Of a DNA stretch of 64,000 bases, positions 1 to 10,639 are shown one piece after another (the stretch's first letter is position 1; every line of letters starts with the position of its first letter). The stretch is from Chlorops oryzae (lineage: Eukaryota; Arthropoda; Insecta; Diptera; Chloropidae). Where the stretch lies: assembly GCA_020466095.1 (NCBI GenBank), contig CM035808.1:28301345-28365344 (forward strand). The letters are read 5' to 3'. Both the position numbers and the translations under genes were made by a program. The notes under the pieces are model-generated. The model was not told the origin of the DNA. It saw only the letters and a list, made by a program, of their open reading frames with translations, and ran no database searches.

Positions 1-1860
1 AGAAGCGCACAGCGACCATCTCCATTGTACTCCGTCTAATGCGTATTAACATGTCCAATGTACGTAAAGCACATTAAGGGGGCCAGCATGGACGCCTGGC
101 AAAAGCAATTTGATTCTTGAACAAATGTATTTTTCCGCTGCCGAAGAGAAACACATTAGTACATTTATTTTTGGCGTTGCTGGTTGACTTGTAACCAAGA
201 GGACTCCAAAACAAAAAAAAAAAAAAACAAAGACCAGAAAAATTTCAGGTCACACTTTTTCTTTTCTTTGTTTCTGCTTCAATGTAGGCGCGTGTGTAAA
301 TTGTTTGGGTGTACAAAGGTCACTGGAAACGAACCTGCTTAGACGAGACGGAGACAAGGTTTCGGGGTTTCGCACACATACGAATGAGTGTCAAAGGGTA
401 AATTGGGCCTTTTATGCTTGAGAGTTCTGACAGATTTTCGTTTTGTTTTTTTTTTGTTTTTTTTTTTGTGCCTTTTTTTGCACTTTGTTTTTCTATTCTT
501 TTGGAGAAACTTTCAGCTTTTATTTTCGTCTTGTGACATTACTTATGCAAGGCTTAAACAAAAGTTAATCTTGTTCCATGATTCCTTGGGCAGACACTAG
601 AAATAGACTACATAGTGAAGCACTATTAGGGAAAGATTTTATTTGCTTTTCTTTAACGATATCTTTTCGGAAATGGGGAAAGCTCTTGAGAAAATTAGGT
701 TTTCCCTAAGTCGTTTTACGTATTTTGCTTGATATAATTCTTTATATATTAAAGAGATTAACCATACAAAGCTGACCGTCTAGAGTACCCTATGTAAGCC
801 AACTATCGGTGGAGACAACTGCTGAAAGAAAAATCCTCTTCATAATATTAAAAGTAATTAAATCTGTTGTGCTTTTAACAAATATTTTGCTTTCGCTTGC
901 CAAGTGTGGTTGATCAAAAAGCATTTTCAGCAAGCAAAATTGTTCTTGATAGAATGTTTAAGAGCAAAAAAACTTGCTTCTTCAGGAAGTAAAAGCGCTT
1001 TACTTTTCAAGCGGGGAAGTAAAGTTTACAGTCACTCAATGAGCTTATGAATAAGAAAATGTATTCTTAATCAATCACGTTTATCAACTAATACGGGTGC
1101 AATAACTTTTTTTAGACCTCAAAGAATTCAACAGCCATATTACTTTGCGATACCAGTCACTTCGACTGATGTTTAGCTATCTTGGGTAAAAAAAAAAATA
1201 TTAAAAAATATATTGTAAATAAACAATATGTTCGTATGAGATTCACATAGCCTTCAGTCTATTAAACAATAACCACACAGTAACTTATTTATGTCCGATT
1301 TTTTTTTCTTTTTTTGTGATGCTGCAAAATGCTTGCATAATTTTTCATTCGGCTTGTGTATTGACCTTGTTCGCTGTGTAACCTTTCATTACTAAATTTA
1401 CGATTCAGCAATTCCACCTCTGTTCATCCTTCAATAATAAATCAAACATACCGAGTGAACAGACCAGACCATCCGATATTTTTCATTTATTTTTTCACCG
1501 ACTCGATAGATTAAAAAAAAAAGGGAGAAAACATATATGAAAGAACATACATATAGTCACATATTGTATGCGGGCTTATGGTCGGTCTTTTCTCTCCGCC
1601 TTCATTCTAAGTAAATATGAAACGCGTGTAAGTTTTTATAAATACTCATGTAGGTATGTGTTCAGTGTACACTGAGGCGTTGATTTATTTGCAGCGCTTC
1701 GTTTGCATGTAGTCAAGTCGCTAGCTCTGCCTCTTTGAGCTTTCATGGCGTACAGTCCAACTTCCTTTATTGGAATCAAATGAAATTTATTCGTTTTAGA
1801 TAGACTTCAAATAAGAGAATTGGACTTTTTTTGGAATTTTTTTGCTTTTGACAAAACATC
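1..1860. other. AT-rich non-coding stretch
   Basis: No gene or recognisable mobile element is seen. The sequence holds A and T homopolymer runs (for example around 211-228 and 445-480) and short unrelated reading frames that are low-complexity Phe/Leu/Lys translations of T- or A-rich DNA. It is consistent with intron or intergenic DNA. Confidence 0.6.
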
Positions 1861-2311
1861 CTAGCCAACCATATACGAAGTGCTCCGTAGAGGAGTGCAA
1901 AAGGACTCCCAACGGAGTTCTTCGAAATTGTGCTTTTGCCAAGACCCGACAAAATAACGCCCTGAAGATTTTGGGAGATTAAACAAGTCAGTTTTTCAAA
2001 TATCAACATTCGAGCTTTTTGTCCATAATTCTCCATATTATTTTTTATCATTATAATTAGTAATTCTTAGACAATCAGAAAAAAACATTTGGAAAGCCGA
2101 TGCGATCGATTTCGAACCCAGTTTTTATTTGAAAATTAAAAACTGAAGGGGAGTCCATAGTAGACTCTTAGGGAGCATTCTAGCAATCATGAAACATAAA
2201 TTTTTTGATCTCGAGAAGTTCACGTTTTCCATTTTAAGTACTCTGCGCTTTTCTTCCGCAAAAGTGCTCATTTAGAGCTCCCGAAAGGAAGTCTTTATTG
2301 TGAGTATTCGA
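1861..2311 (+). mobile_element. ACCCA-type dispersed repeat, copy 1 (MITE-like)
   Basis: This stretch aligns with 40617-41034 over most of its length. Shared blocks include CCAACCATATACG at the left end, GTGCTTTTGCCAAG, and GGAGCATTCTA followed by CAATCATGAAA. It is rich in GGAGT/ACTCC words. Copy 1 is more decayed: its right end lacks the clear AATGGTTGGGT terminus of copy 2, and the middle (about 2100-2165) holds sequence absent from copy 2. No coding capacity is visible. The family is unknown to me; a non-autonomous DNA transposon is the inference. Confidence 0.6.
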
Positions 2312-4629
2312 CTTAAACTACTCTTCCATATGTCCACAGATATATTTCAAATTGAATCAAGCGGCAATAATTCCTGTTAAGGGAGAATTTATCATTGAAT
2401 TGAAGGCTCCCAAAGTTCGTGAACGAAGATTTGAGCTATGAAAGCTTGACTGTTTATGATATGCCTACCTACAACAACAACAACGAACATCATAACAAGC
2501 CGCATTTTTCTTCATTCTTTAGTCTTTATTCTTTATTGCTTATTCTTTATTTTCCATTTTCATTTTTCAAGCCATTCCTGCTTTCTTTCTCCCTCTTTCT
2601 CTCTGCATCTTTCTCACTCCGTACTTGTCTCTGACGTTTCCGGCTTAAAATTCTTTTTGATTTATGACTTAGGTTTATTCATTTTGATAAACAAACCGTT
2701 TATTCCCAGTATTCCTCTTTGAATTCGAAAGCGCTTATTCATATCAATTTTCAATGTCCTGCGCGATGGAAACTCCAACGAAATGTATCTTAATGTAATG
2801 CTTCATTATTTAAAATTACTTTTCCTTTGAAGACAAACAAAAAAATTTATAAATTATTACTATTTCCCTGTTATTACTCTAATTGAATTATTTTCCATCA
2901 AAAGCAATGCTTCAAAAGTCCATCAAACTTTTTGTTTCATCCGAAAAGGTCTCAAGGAAAAAGTTCAAAATATTATTAAAAAACTAAATACCTAGCGTGT
3001 TTCATAAACGTCACTATGACATTCTTTTTTTTTCATTTTTCAAATTTCCTCGCAATTGAAATCGCATTTAATAATGCTAGGGAAAAAATTGTTTTATAAT
3101 AGAAAACAAAAAAAAAAAAACCCTTAAGCAACTTTAAATTGCCTAAAATTATGCTAAAATTCTCGTGAGGATATTTTATTCGCCTTTAGAATTGCGAATT
3201 CACGAAAGAGCATCATTCGAGCGTGGACCTTAAATGGAATTTGTGAACTCACTCGAGATTTTCTTTTCAGATTAATGTGCGTTAAATATGAAATTCTTTC
3301 CTACTCACGTATGGCGTATGTATTTGTGCATGTGTGCTTGGGTGCGTGCGATTGAAGGGAAGGCATTTTTAAAGTAGATTATTACTCATGAAAGTGTTCT
3401 TCTTTCGTGCATGGGTTCGTATGTGTAAGTATGTAGGTATGCGAACGTTATTATAAGAGCACATGAATATTAATATTGAAAAGGATGGATGTGTGCGTGT
3501 GCGTAAGAGCGTGTGCGTTTGTGTTTGCGACTATGGCAGCCTCTTGCCAAAGGAATACACGCATTGACTTAATAAATCTTAAAGGCAATGAAAAAAATGA
3601 AAGCAAATATTACAGTAGATTGTTTGGAACCTACTTTAAGGCATGTCTGTCTTCTTTATTATACGATACTCTACTCGACTCTGCTGTTGTGTCAAGTGTC
3701 AGTTGGCAGGAGAGCAGAACACCCGGATATAGGTTAAACGAGCACGCCAGGTGCTCTTTAAATCCCTTCTCATACACAAAAATAGCTTAAAATGAAACGT
3801 GTGACAACGCCAAATGAAGCTGAAATGGTATTACCCGGCTTTGGTGAGTTCAAAAGACGAAAATCGCTGTCCTTAAGAGATTTATTTACTCAACTGAGAA
3901 ACAAAAAAAAAATCTAGAATTCATATGCGAAGAAAGTCTAAGAATGTAACGAAAAACGATGACAAACGCACAAAATTTCTCTTTTCGGGGCTTCACACAT
4001 CGTGTGCCCATTTAAGCGTACCTTAATACGACGAACATGTTTATGTGCATGCTCTCTCCATTTTTGCTTTTCATTTTTCGCACTTTTTTTGCTGTTTTTT
4101 TTTTTTTTGTTTTTTTTTTTTTTGTTGCGTTCCTTTGGTATCCGGGGGTGCTATTCATAATTTAAAGCACAGTAGTGTCAGCTTCATTACCTTCTTACCG
4201 TATATTTATGTGAGCATTTTGGAGCACATCAATCAGTGAAAGCAGAAAACGTTGGAATGCAGCATAGGAGCGGAGCGGGTGCGACAGCTTTTTTTAAAAA
4301 GGACGTTTTTTTTGTCTTAAAGGTTCCTTTTCTTTTTTTAACCTTTTGTCTTCACATATTTCGGGGGCTTTTGTTTTATTGCTTCAGAAACGCGTTTGTT
4401 TTTCTCTTCTTGTTTAATGTTGAATTGCATCATTAATTCCTGGCATTTTACACTCTTAGCAGTGTGATTAAATGTCGAATGGCATGAATTCCTTTTGGAA
4501 AGTACAATTCAGTTAGATTAAGGCGCGTTGGCACATGCAATTTAAGCTCAGCGAATGATAAAAAAAAAGTATGAGGGCAGGTTACAAAAATGTTGTTTTA
4601 TGATTATGTAACGTGTTGGAATTTCCAAG

Positions 4630-4643
4630 GCATACTTTTAGGC
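4630..4643 (+). promoter_or_regulatory. Su(Hw)-like motif
   Basis: The plus strand reads GCATACTTTTAGGC, close to the extended Suppressor of Hairy-wing site (TGCATACTTTTAGG as I recall it), with G in place of the leading T. The motif recurs elsewhere in the window on both strands. Binding is inference. Confidence 0.35.
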
Positions 4644-4984
4644 TGACGTGCTAGAGCCAAAAGGTGTTTAATGGAAATGGTAGTTTAAAGCCAGGCAATT
4701 CGCCTATAAATTACCTCTGTAATCTGTTATTTTTACATTTGGCACGTGACTCGAGTGGAAAATAGATGCCATTTTAAATTGGCAAGTTAGGCAGGCCTTT
4801 GATTATGTAAGCGCATGTCGCTCATGCTATTCACTCAGACTCGCAAAAATGTGAATTTCGTTCTCGAAACTTTAGTAAAGAAAAAAATTGCATAATTGGA
4901 TTTTTTTTATTAAATTATTTAAATTATTAAAACTGTGAAAAGGTACAGGAACTTGTGCAAAGAAAAATCTTTTGAATTCAACAC

Positions 4985-5000
4985 ATAAAAGTATGCAATG
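4985..5000 (-). promoter_or_regulatory. Su(Hw)-like motif
   Basis: On the minus strand this reads CATTGCATACTTTTAT, which fits the 12-bp Su(Hw) consensus YRYTGCATAYYY at every position. It lies just left of the hAT-like MITE at 5046. Confidence 0.4.
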
Positions 5001-5037
5001 TTTTAAGATAATTCACAAAGTCTTCTTAGATCCATAT

Positions 5038-5617
5038 ATGTGCACTAGGGCGTTTCAGACGTGAAAAAAAGTGTTGAAATTCGAAAACGGCGGGGTCTAA
5101 AAAGAAAGTTTAGGCAAAAAGAAAAATTTGGGCACGATTTTCAATATTTTTCATTGAGGTTTAGAGGTAGCTAAAATGGGTTTAAGTTGAAATGTAACAT
5201 TTTTGGTATATAGCCTAAATGCAAGTCTGTTACATAAACAAATTTATATGCAAATAAATGTTTTCGAATCGCTTAAACATATTATGAATCAATTGATCGG
5301 TAAAACATTGAACTGTTTCTGGAAAAACCATTAATTGAAATCAATTTTTGTGTTTTCTGCCCCTAAAAGTATACAGAAAAAGTTGAAAATCTGTCAAATT
5401 GAAAATTCTAAATTTACAAAAACTAAATAAAAAAAATTTAGCTCTCTTTAAGGCGTTATTTGACCAAAATTCAAGTCCTCTGAGCGACCTCTAAACCTTA
5501 ATCAAAGAAACTTTAAATGATGCCCAAATTTTTCGATTTACATTATCTTTCGTTTGAGACCCCGCCGTCTTCGAAATTGAAGACTTTTTTTTACGTCTGA
5601 AACGCCCTAATGTGCAC
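5038..5617. mobile_element. hAT-like MITE with 8-bp target-site duplication
   Basis: The element proper spans 5046-5609 (564 bp) and is flanked by identical octamers ATGTGCAC at 5038-5045 and 5610-5617. Its ends are TAGGGCGTTTCAGACGT and the reverse complement. The inverted repeats run about 125 bp inward with scattered mismatches, including a shared CGGCGGGGTCT block. An 8-bp duplication plus a terminus fitting the hAT pattern Y-A-R-N-G supports a non-autonomous hAT element. There is no transposase. It appears to have landed inside a diverged copy of the repeat found at 9677-10209, because sequence right of it (GTGCACTTACATTTTTGAAA and onward to about 5760) resembles that repeat. Confidence 0.85.
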
Positions 5618-6466
5618 TTACATTTTTGAAAATATCTCAACAAGGTACACTTTTATTATAATAAAAACTTTTTTGGTGAAAGATAATACTTAGAGGTATA
5701 TTTTAAACATAGCCAGAAGGTGGCACGAAACCGGAATACACTGGAAAAAATTACTTATTTTTAATTATTTTAATTTTTTTTTTTTTTTTTTTGAGATCTC
5801 AAAATAATCATTTTAGCTCGGGATAAATTTAAAAGAAATGTAAGAAGACTTTGTGAATTTCCAGAATGTTGAAATTTGTTTTTAATAATAACACTGTGAT
5901 AGTCTAAAAATCAGAGAGACCTGACTTTCACGATTTCCCGTTCAAAGAAGTTCCTAAAAGTATGCAATTACATGTTTAAGAAATAATGGCAAAATTTTGA
6001 ACTTTAAACGTGAATATCTCTCAGATGCGGGATCTAGAACGCAATGGTGTTTTGGAATAAATTCTTGAAAGCTTTTAGGGTAAATTTTGAGGACAGTCCA
6101 GAACATAACGAGTTTTGAGTACATACATAAATTCGAGCCAAGAAAAAGTTTCAAAAAAAATGTTTGTATGAAACCCTAACTATCACACAGAACACTAATG
6201 ATGCAATTCTATTCCCCGTGGCCGAAAAAAGAAGGTAGGTATGTCTTAGAAGGTTTTTGAAAAAAAAAAAAAAATATATCACAGTGTAATAAGCCCTGAT
6301 GGCACTAATGGCACACTTATAGCACTTGTGGCTGTAAGAAGATCTGCACAACTCCAAACATCCAGCATAAAATGAAAAGCTTAAAGAAACTTCTTTCTCG
6401 AATATATACATTTTAATAAATGAACAGATTCCCAATAACGAAATTATTTATAAAACCTTCTTTATA
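5618..6466. other. Non-coding; right part of a decayed repeat, then unique DNA
   Basis: Bases 5618-5770 resemble the interior of the 9677-10209 repeat: a GGTATNTTNTAAA block followed by a near match to GGAATACACTG. A T-run lies at 5775-5792. The rest, up to the mariner, is AT-rich without a supported gene. A motif match at 5953-5968 is listed separately. Confidence 0.45.
5953..5968 (-). promoter_or_regulatory. Su(Hw)-like motif
   Basis: The minus strand reads ATTGCATACTTTTAGG, a full match to the recalled extended Su(Hw) core and one mismatch from YRYTGCATAYYY at its outermost base. It is the best extended match in the window. Confidence 0.45.
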
Positions 6467-7755
6467 TTAGGTGTAGTAAAAAGAAATCCATTATTTTTGC
6501 ATTAAATTGAGGGCTTTATTTAAAATAGTTAGAATGACCCGATTTAAGTCAAATATGCGCCGTTTTGTTCGATAACTTGTTGCCATTTTAAAGGTAATTT
6601 CATTATGCCTCTCTCATAGAAGCCCTCGTTCCTATTAGCAAAAAATTGAGACAGTCGAATTTCAGAAGCCTCTCTTGAAGCGAATGTTTCACCAGCAAAA
6701 TTGTTCGCCATGGACAGGAACAGATGGTAATCACTTGGTGCCAGGTCTGGACTATAAGGTGGATGCAGAAGAACCTCCCAACAAAACTCCCGGAGCTTCT
6801 GGCGAGTCACTATCGATGTGTGTGGCCTGGCGTTGTCCTGATGGAACACAATTCCTCTCCTATTGGCCAAAACTGGCCGCTTAAGGGCGATTGCTTCCTT
6901 CAGACGGTCCAATTGTTGACAGTAGAGTTCCGAGTTAAGAGTTTTGCCGTATGAGAGCAGCTCATAGTAGATAATTCCCTGCCAATCCCACCAAACACAC
7001 AGCAAAACCTTCCTGGCCGTCAATCCTGGCTTGGCCACCGTTTCCGCCGGTTCACCGTGTTTCGACCTCGACCGTTTTCGCTTGACGTTGTCGTAAGTGA
7101 CCTACTTTTCATCACCAGTCACCAACCGCTTCAGAAATGGGTCGATTTTGTTGCGGTTCAGCAGCGATTCGCAGATGGAAATTCGGTCTATGAGGTTTTT
7201 TGCGTTAACTCGTGTGGCACCCATACATCGAGCTTCTTTGTGTATCCAGCCTTATTCAAATGGTTCCAAACGGTTTTTTGTGCAATCTTTAGCTCTTTTG
7301 CAATCGAAACAGTGCTAACATGACGGTCGGACTCGATAATTTCCATGATTTTATCGACATTTTCGACAATTGGCCTTCCAGTGCGTGGTGCATCCTTGAC
7401 ATCGAAGTTACCGGAACGGAATCGACGAAACCAAAATTGCGCATGATTGGCTGTTACAGTATCAGGTCCATAAACGCTATTCACATTTTCAGCCGCCTGG
7501 CTTGCGTTTTCTCCCTTATCGAAGAAAAACTGTAAAATGTAGCGAATTTTCTCTTTGCTGATGTCCATCTTTGACAAGCTCTCAAACAAAACTGAATCAA
7601 TCAATCAAAAAAGTGTCAAAAAAGCTTTTTTAGTAGGAACTGTCATCTTTCTAATGCCCCCTAGCGGAACACGATCGGACTTATACAACACGAGATGCAG
7701 ATAAATAACGCCATCTATTGGAAAAATAATGGATTTCTTTTTACTACACCTAATA
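6465..7755 (-). mobile_element. Full-length mariner (Tc1/mariner, DD34D)
   Basis: The element spans 6467-7753 (1287 bp) between TA dinucleotides at 6465-6466 and 7754-7755, the expected mariner target duplication. The terminal inverted repeats are 32 bp and identical by eye; they begin TTAGGTGTAGTAAAAAG. One transposase gene lies on the minus strand and fills most of the element, as in an autonomous mariner of about 1.3 kb. The perfect inverted repeats point to fairly recent insertion, although the transposase carries two inactivating changes. I could not assign the subfamily from memory. Confidence 0.95.
6544..7604 (-). pseudogene. Mariner transposase, inactivated
   Basis: This encoded a cut-and-paste transposase that binds its own terminal repeats and excises and inserts the element at TA. 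Read from 7604 leftward, or from the internal Met at 7568 which gives the usual length near 340 residues, there is an N-terminal paired HTH region, the linker motif WVPHEL, then the catalytic domain. TGDEK carries the first Asp, HQDNARPH the second, and SPDLAPSD the third. Exactly 34 residues separate the second and third, which is the mariner DD34D signature. The C terminus ends at a TAA at 6544. Two breaks are visible. A one-base loss in the T6 run at 7196-7201 (an A-run in the coding sense) shifts frame after HELTQK. A TAG at 7102-7104 replaces the Trp expected after TGDEK. No functional protein is expected from this copy. Confidence 0.93.
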
Positions 7756-8897
7756 TTTTCTATCGCTTCAGATATAGCCAGAGAGCACTTTATTTTCCAT
7801 GAGGCTACGGAAGGAACATTTTTCATCTCCAAAATCTATATAAGTTCATATCATATTTTCAGTTTTACTTGGTTTCTTTTGTTTATTATTTTTCCTTCTG
7901 AATTTCCTTGGAATTCCCTTTTGAAATTACTCTTCAAAAAATAAATGATTAATCAATAAAAATGAGGAATAATATCGCTTCTTCATTCTTTTGCTAATGA
8001 AATACCATTCACTGATAAAATGTTAATTTCCCCCTAAAATATGCTAACATTTTCGTACAGTCAAACTCTCCGAAAACCAGCCCACAATTTTCAGTTTCAA
8101 CTTTTAGAAATAAAAGCCTTTTATATGCGTCTGACTACACTTTAATAATTAAAATATATAAATAAGAGATACATCCGGCGCTGTGGATGTACACGTTTAT
8201 GACTTAATTCCGTTGCTGCGCAAACGTTAATTAATAGCGGAAAATTACGTATGCGTATTCACGCACAACATATGCCATACGACGGTATGTGCCGACCCCA
8301 AAAATTTTGCCCGCCTTAAGCAATTCATGATTTCAAAACACTGAGCACTTTGTTCAGCCGTATGCTGCCGCAAGGAAACAGGAAGTGTTAAGGCTTTTTT
8401 GCATGTAAGCGTAGTATGTAGGCGTGCTGTGCCATCGTCGTCGTCGTCATATCGACGTGACTGAATGACATGACGGCAATTGGTGAATCCTGCCATTCGC
8501 TGTATGGCGGAAATCGACACAACCGTTCTGTTCAGTTCAGAAAAGGTTCGAGAGAAATAAATATTTAAAAAAAACCACAAAAATGATAAGATCGTGAAGG
8601 GTGAATGATTTGAAAATTTGAATATTCAAAAATTTTGTGTCCCATATAATAAGCAGGAAATAAGAGCTTTTTAATCACATTTATTTCGTTCAATTAAGTG
8701 AAGAAAGCTCCCTTATGCGGTTCGTTATGTCGGTAAGGAATATATGAAATAATTCATAAATTACACTCTGCTAGTTGAAAAATCCGAAAGACGGCTTTCA
8801 TATCTAGAAATAATAACTAAAATACGCTGGATACAAAAGTGATATTGATTTTTTGGAATTGGTTCAAATAAAAGACCTTTTAGAGTTTAAGGTGGAT

Positions 8898-8913
8898 CCT
8901 TAAAGTATGCAAG
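8898..8913 (-). promoter_or_regulatory. Su(Hw)-like motif
   Basis: The minus strand reads CTTGCATACTTTAAGG: a complete TGCATAC core, with one change in the T-run compared with the extended form. Confidence 0.35.
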
Positions 8914-9079
8914 AATAATTTTGTTTTTTACTTAAAATATTTAACTTGCTTCTAAATTAATTTAATTGATTTAAATTAATCAAATAACACCATAGCTATT
9001 AAAGTTTTTTTTTTAAATACGTATCCTTAAACTGAAAAAATATACCTATTTACCAAAATCGAGTCAACAATTTTACTTT

Positions 9080-9093
9080 CCCTAAAAGTATGC
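9080..9093 (-). promoter_or_regulatory. Su(Hw)-like motif
   Basis: The minus strand reads GCATACTTTTAGGG, preceded by A instead of the expected T. It lies 167 bp from the match at 8898-8913 in the same orientation, so the two could act as a pair. Confidence 0.35.
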
Positions 9094-9274
9094 TTCACTT
9101 TTTGAATAAATGAATAAATGGAATAATGGAATTAAAGTGAAAAGAACCACTTATAAAATACCAATTAAAATTGCGATTACAATAAAGTTTTGCACTGCAA
9201 TTCAATTAAATACAAGTTATTAATGTAATCGTCATTATTCTTTATAAATACATAGCAACATGAACCAAATATAC

Positions 9275-10639
9275 CTATACATTAAGGTGGATCGATTTTG
9301 TAACCTCCAATTGTCCTGGCAGAATATTATTCTGTTGCCCATACTAAATAATTATGGCGAAGAAACTATAGGTCAAATGTGAATTTTAACCTTCCGCTTT
9401 TGCCAACAAAGGTTTTTCTTGCTATATTCGACTTATTTTGGTCATCATTGTTGGTGAAAACATCTCAGAAATAAGAGAAACAATCACTTCAACGTCCCTC
9501 AAAACTCGAGCCATTGAAAAAAAATTATATTTTTTTAATAACTATCTTAAAATTGCCAATTTATGATGATTTTTCAAGCAAAATTTTAATATTTCTCATG
9601 CCTTAAATTATGCTAAGAATCAAAACAAGAAAATAGTAGAGAGAGTTCTGAACATAAACTGCATATTTTTATACTCAAGACTTGGCGTATGAGTGATGTG
9701 TTTTTGTACCATATTGCACACATTTGTACTGGATATTAGTAGCTAGGTGCACTAGCAATTTTTTGAATATCACACTGCTGCGCCATCTGATTGAAATATT
9801 TTTTTCTTTTAAATGAAAGTAAATACTAAGGGGTATTTCTAAAAGCAATTTATAGAGTGGCGGGAAACTGGGAATACACTGATAAAAATATTCAAAATTT
9901 TCTTTTTAGGTTTGTGAAAAAATTTTTCTCAGTGTAAAAATTAAAAAAAAAAATTTTAGCTTCCCTGTTTTATTATCTAACAGAATCTGATTAGATCATC
10001 TCTCTATCTCAATTGGTTGTTGAGATATAAAATTTTGAAAAAATGCTTATTAAAAGAGGATTTTCCAGGGTATTTCAAGGACCGTTCAAAATAAAAATCT
10101 AAAAAGTGGTCTCCACAGTGTTTTTAGATGGCACCTATCGAAAAATCAACAAAATTTAAAAATTCCATTCATGATGCCGCATGCCTTTGCTTAACCCGCC
10201 AGACCCTTTCATTTTTTTCTGCAATAATTTGTAGTATGGTTTATGATGGAAATAATTTTCAAAACACTGCTAATAGAGGGCGTTTCATAGAACAGTTGTA
10301 CGTTTGCCTGTCTAATTATTAAAAATCCGCGGAAAGAATGTTTTTTCCGCTGTTAATGTTTTTGTAAATAATTGATCTCAATGTGCTTTAGAGGGAAGTA
10401 GGTCAAGGCACGCAGCCTAAACCAAATCAAATAAATATTTATACAGAGAAAACGATACCAGATAAAATGGAAGAAAAACAATAAGAATTCTCCATCGATA
10501 AAAGTGTAAGAACAAAATTCGGGTTTTACCCGATTTCCCTGGGCATTCTTGCACCAAAAAAATTGGTGGAATCTTATTTCACTAGGGCAATTTTCATTTT
10601 TTTTTTTTGTCGAACAAAACGATCCACCTTTCTATACAT
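9275..10639. mobile_element. hAT-like TIR element, 1.35 kb, with 8-bp target duplication
   Basis: Identical octamers CTATACAT lie at 9275-9282 and 10632-10639. The element between them (9283-10631) begins TAAGGTGGATCGATTTTG and ends with the near inverted repeat (AAAGGTGGATCGTTTTG on the minus strand). The left terminus TAAGG fits the hAT Y-A-R-N-G pattern, and 8 bp is the hAT duplication length. No transposase is detectable. Bases 9677-10209 are a separate dispersed repeat nested inside. Confidence 0.8.
9677..10209 (-). mobile_element. AAGGGTCTGGCG-type repeat, copy 1 (nested)
   Basis: This matches 58768-59294 in inverted orientation along its whole length. Shared blocks include AACCCGCCAGACCCTTT at one end, GGCACCTATCGAAAAATCAA, ATCTCAATTGGTTGTTGAGA and a GGCGGGAAACTGGGAATACA block. 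Ends are CGCCAGACCCTT and a decayed inverse (AAGACTTGGCG), so the family has short terminal inverted repeats. There is no convincing protein. It sits inside the hAT-like element 9283-10631, so it inserted later than that element. Confidence 0.8.

Larger units (their letters stand above)
2312..5037. other. AT-rich non-coding stretch
   Basis: No supported gene is seen. It holds T-rich tracts (2510-2630, 4085-4125), A-runs near 3110, and GTGTGC-rich sequence at 3330-3540. Two matches to a recurring GCATACTTTTAGG-type motif lie at 4630-4643 and 4985-5000 and are listed separately. The sequence from about 4960 to 5037 may be the left part of a decayed repeat interrupted by the MITE at 5046. Confidence 0.5.
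7756..9274. other. AT-rich non-coding stretch
   Basis: No gene is seen. A short GTC run (about 8430-8447) codes an Asp tract on the minus strand inside an open frame without other protein character; I regard it as chance. Two motif matches (8898-8913, 9080-9093) are listed separately. The word AAGGTGGATC at 8889-8898 resembles the terminus of the element that begins at 9283 and may be a fragment of that family. Confidence 0.5.

Noticed and set aside
8430..8580. Asp-tract peptide on the minus strand
   Set aside because: It comes from a GTC microsatellite in an otherwise unremarkable frame; no gene structure.
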